Shown: in pieces, positions 61,560 to 64,000 of the stretch | Numbering within the stretch: position 1 is the stretch's first letter | Layout of the letters: every line of letters starts with the position of its first letter | Assembly (NCBI RefSeq): GCF_964340395.1 | Contig: NC_135565.1 | Coordinates: 6,359,142-6,423,141, forward strand | DNA from: Glandiceps talaboti | Lineage: Eukaryota > Hemichordata > Enteropneusta > Spengelidae | DNA length: 64,000 nucleotides | Reading direction: 5' to 3' | Notes under the pieces: generated by a model | Database searches by the model: none | Told to the model about the DNA's origin: nothing | Seen by the model: the letters and a program-made list of their open reading frames with translations, nothing else | Position numbers and translations under genes: made by a program

Positions 61560-63118
61560 ATACCCTAGGGGTATTTGTTTGTACACAACTAAGTACAAGT
61601 TAGTCCTCTTTCTTCATAGAGGTTATTTGTTTGTACACAACTAAGTACAAGTTGGTCCTCTTTCTCCCTAGAGGGTATTTGTTTGTACACAACTAAGTAC
61701 AAGTTGGTCCTCTTTCTCCCTAGAGGGTATTTGTTTGTACACAACTACATGTAAGTACAAGTTGGTCCTCTTTCTTCCTAGGGGGTATTTGTTTGTACAA
61801 AACTAAGTACACGTTTGTCCCCTTTCTCCATAGGGTATTTGTTTGTACACAACTAATTACACGTTGGTCCTCTTTCTTCCTAGGGTGTATTTGTTTGTAC
61901 ACAACTAAGTACAAGTTGGTCCTCTTTCTTCCTAGAGGGTATTTGTTTATACACAACTAATTACACGTTGGTCCTCTTTCTCCCTAGGGGGTATTTGTTT
62001 GTACACAACTAAGTACAAGTTGGTCCTCTTTCTTCCTAGAGGGTATTTGTTTGTACACAACTAAATACAAGTTGGTCCTCTTTCTCCCTAGAGGGTATTT
62101 GTTTGTACACAACTAAATACAAGTTGGTCCTCTTTCTCCCTAGGGGTATTTGTTTGTACACAACTAAATACAAGTTGGTCCTCTTTCTCCCTAGAGGGTA
62201 TTTGTTTGTACACAACTAAGTACAAGTTGGTCCTCTTTCTCCCTAGGGGGTATTTGTTTGTACACAACTAAATACAAGTTGGTCCTCTTTCTCCCTAGAG
62301 GGTATTTGTTTGTACACAACTAAGTACAAGTTGGTCCTCTTTCTCCCTAGGTGGTGTTTGTTTGTACACAACTAAATACAAGTTGGTCCTCTTTCTTCCA
62401 TGGGGGGTATTTGTTTGTACACAACTAAATACAAGTTAGTCCTCTTTCTCCCTAGAGGGTATTTGTTTGTACACAACTAAGTACAAGTTAGTCCTCTTTC
62501 TCCCTAGGTGGTGTTTGTTTGTACACAACTAAATACAAGTTGGTCCTTTCTCCCTAGAGGGTATTTGTTTGTACACAACTAAATACAAGTTAGTCCTCTT
62601 TCTCCCTAGAGGGTATTTGTTTGTACACAACTAAGTACAAGTTAGTCCTCTTTCTTCCTAGAGGGTATTTGTTTGTACACAACTAAGTACAAGTTGGTCC
62701 TCTTTCTTCCTAGAGGGTATTTGTTTGTACACAACTAAGTACAAGTTAGTCCTCTTTCTCCCTAGGTGGTGTTTGTTTGTACACAACTAAGTACAAGTTG
62801 GTCCTCTTTCTCCCTAGAGGGTATTTGTTTGTACACAACTAAGTACAAGTTGGTCCTCTTTCTTCCTAGAGGGTATTTGTTTGTACACAACTAAGTACAA
62901 GTTGGTCCCCTTTCTTCCTAGGGTGTATTTGTTTGTACATAACTAAGTACAAGTTAGTCCTCTTTCTCCCATTAGGGGTATTTGTTTGTACACAACTAAG
63001 TACAAGTTGGTCCACTTTCTTCCTAGGGGTATTTGTCTGTACACAACTAAGTACAAGTTGGTCCTCTTTCTCCCTAGAGGTATTTATTTGTACACAACTA
63101 CATGTAAGTACAAGTTAG
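61560..63118. repeat. 52-bp minisatellite, about 30 copies
   Basis: Unit: GTATTTGTTTGTACACAACT, AAGTACAAGTTGGTCCTC, TTTCTCCCTAGAGG. Well conserved, with G/A and C/T variants. Each copy carries a pyrimidine tract followed by TAG. Confidence 0.95.
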
Positions 63119-63414
63119 CCCCTATCCAGTCTCAAAAGGAAAGATGAAAGTGAAGTACATACATGTACATGCAAGGATTTGTCCTAAAGGTATCACTATT
63201 ACTGTACAATGTACATTTTGCATTTGTGCTACAGGTTACACGATGGAATCAAGTAAAGCAGAGACACAGAGTACTCTGATATTGCTACACAACCAAGATA
63301 CATAATATACAATATACACATAGATAAAGAATGGATTAAAATATCCTTGAGGGAAATCACTAGTTTGTGTTTTCAGAAGAAGTTCAACAAATATTTTCCA
63401 CTCTCACTAGAAAT

Positions 63415-63417
<3 letters not shown>

Positions 63418-63463
<46 letters not shown>
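63418..63463. repeat. (CA)n microsatellite
   Basis: About 23 CA units. Confidence 0.9.
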
Positions 63464-63467
<4 letters not shown>

Positions 63468-64000
63468 TGTACTGTACATAGATACAAGACTAGTGATTCT
63501 ACTCCATTGGTTTTACATGTATTAGTTATACGCAACAAACGTATAATGTCGGGGTACATACATGACAATATGATGACCTTATTATCTTCCTGTTTTGACC
63601 TTCAAGCATGCATGTGGTAAAAGGCTTTCACTGTTTCAGATTAGGAGAATTTCTGGAATTACACTTAATATAATTTGTGATAAATCAAATTTTCGTTATT
63701 AAACAAACGATAAAAGGGATTTACCGTAAAAATAACAGCTGTTATAGATAGCCCTAAATACTGTTCTGTCCTCATTTCATGAGAGATGAATGTAAATTAC
63801 ACATACATGTATATTTGCTCATGTAATGACCAAAATGATTGATGGATTTAACTCATCATCCCATATATTGTAAAATTATTGCTTTCATTTTAATATATGT
63901 GTGCTGTTCATCTTTTTTCAGTTACCCCAAGTCAAATCTCTCAACGGCGACTTTTCACATCGTAATTAACCCTCCCTGTTTGATACTCAAATATTCATAA

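Noticed and set aside
61560-63118. CRISPR-like array of 52-bp units
   Set aside because: Units are contiguous without unique spacers, and the DNA is animal nuclear; it is a minisatellite.

Overview
This is animal nuclear DNA: genes split by GT-AG introns, abundant simple-sequence repeats, LINE and SINE copies and hairpin-type DNA elements. AT-rich composition, modest intron sizes, a tandem pair of SLC22 transporters, an unusual NR1-type nuclear receptor and many copies of short dispersed repeats suggest a marine invertebrate bilaterian (lophotrochozoan or invertebrate deuterostome). The sequence alone does not let me name a species.

Layout. (1) 250-2200, + strand: the last four exons of an SLC22-type (organic cation/anion transporter) gene cut by the left window edge. 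(2) 2201-10887: intergenic DNA holding a seven-copy 65-bp tandem repeat, a 1.2-kb non-autonomous DNA transposon with PIF/Harbinger-like ends, a pentanucleotide satellite, the degraded 3' end of a LINE and small hairpin elements. (3) 10912-22388, + strand: a second, complete SLC22 gene. I could join ten exons into a 554-codon frame without a break. One intron carries a sense-oriented LINE (L2/CR1-type) with a complete 988-codon endonuclease/reverse transcriptase ORF; other introns carry microsatellites and hairpin elements. (4) 22389-34652: about 12 kb with no gene I can support, made of dispersed repeats. (5) 34653-51388, - strand: a nuclear receptor of the NR1 group, eight exons from the first zinc finger to the stop codon (513 codons). 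Its 5' exon(s) were not found. Its introns contain a 1.6-kb array of a 16-bp satellite, a broken LINE, a tRNA-derived SINE and several tandem repeats. (6) 51389-64000: upstream of the receptor's first recognised exon, only repeats: a long AT microsatellite, LINE and SINE relics, a roughly 910-bp tandem duplication, a 762-bp element with perfect 57-bp inverted ends, a CT/CA microsatellite and a 1.55-kb minisatellite of 52-bp units.

The two SLC22 genes share the exon junctions that can be compared and both end in a TQTDF tail, so they are tandem paralogues. They and the receptor converge tail to tail. No functional link between them is shown; AGGTCA half-sites of the kind NR1 receptors bind lie in repeats next to the receptor's own 3' end and upstream of the second transporter.

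Most long open frames outside these genes are products of stop-free simple repeats and are not proteins. Repeat boundaries were read by eye and are approximate.
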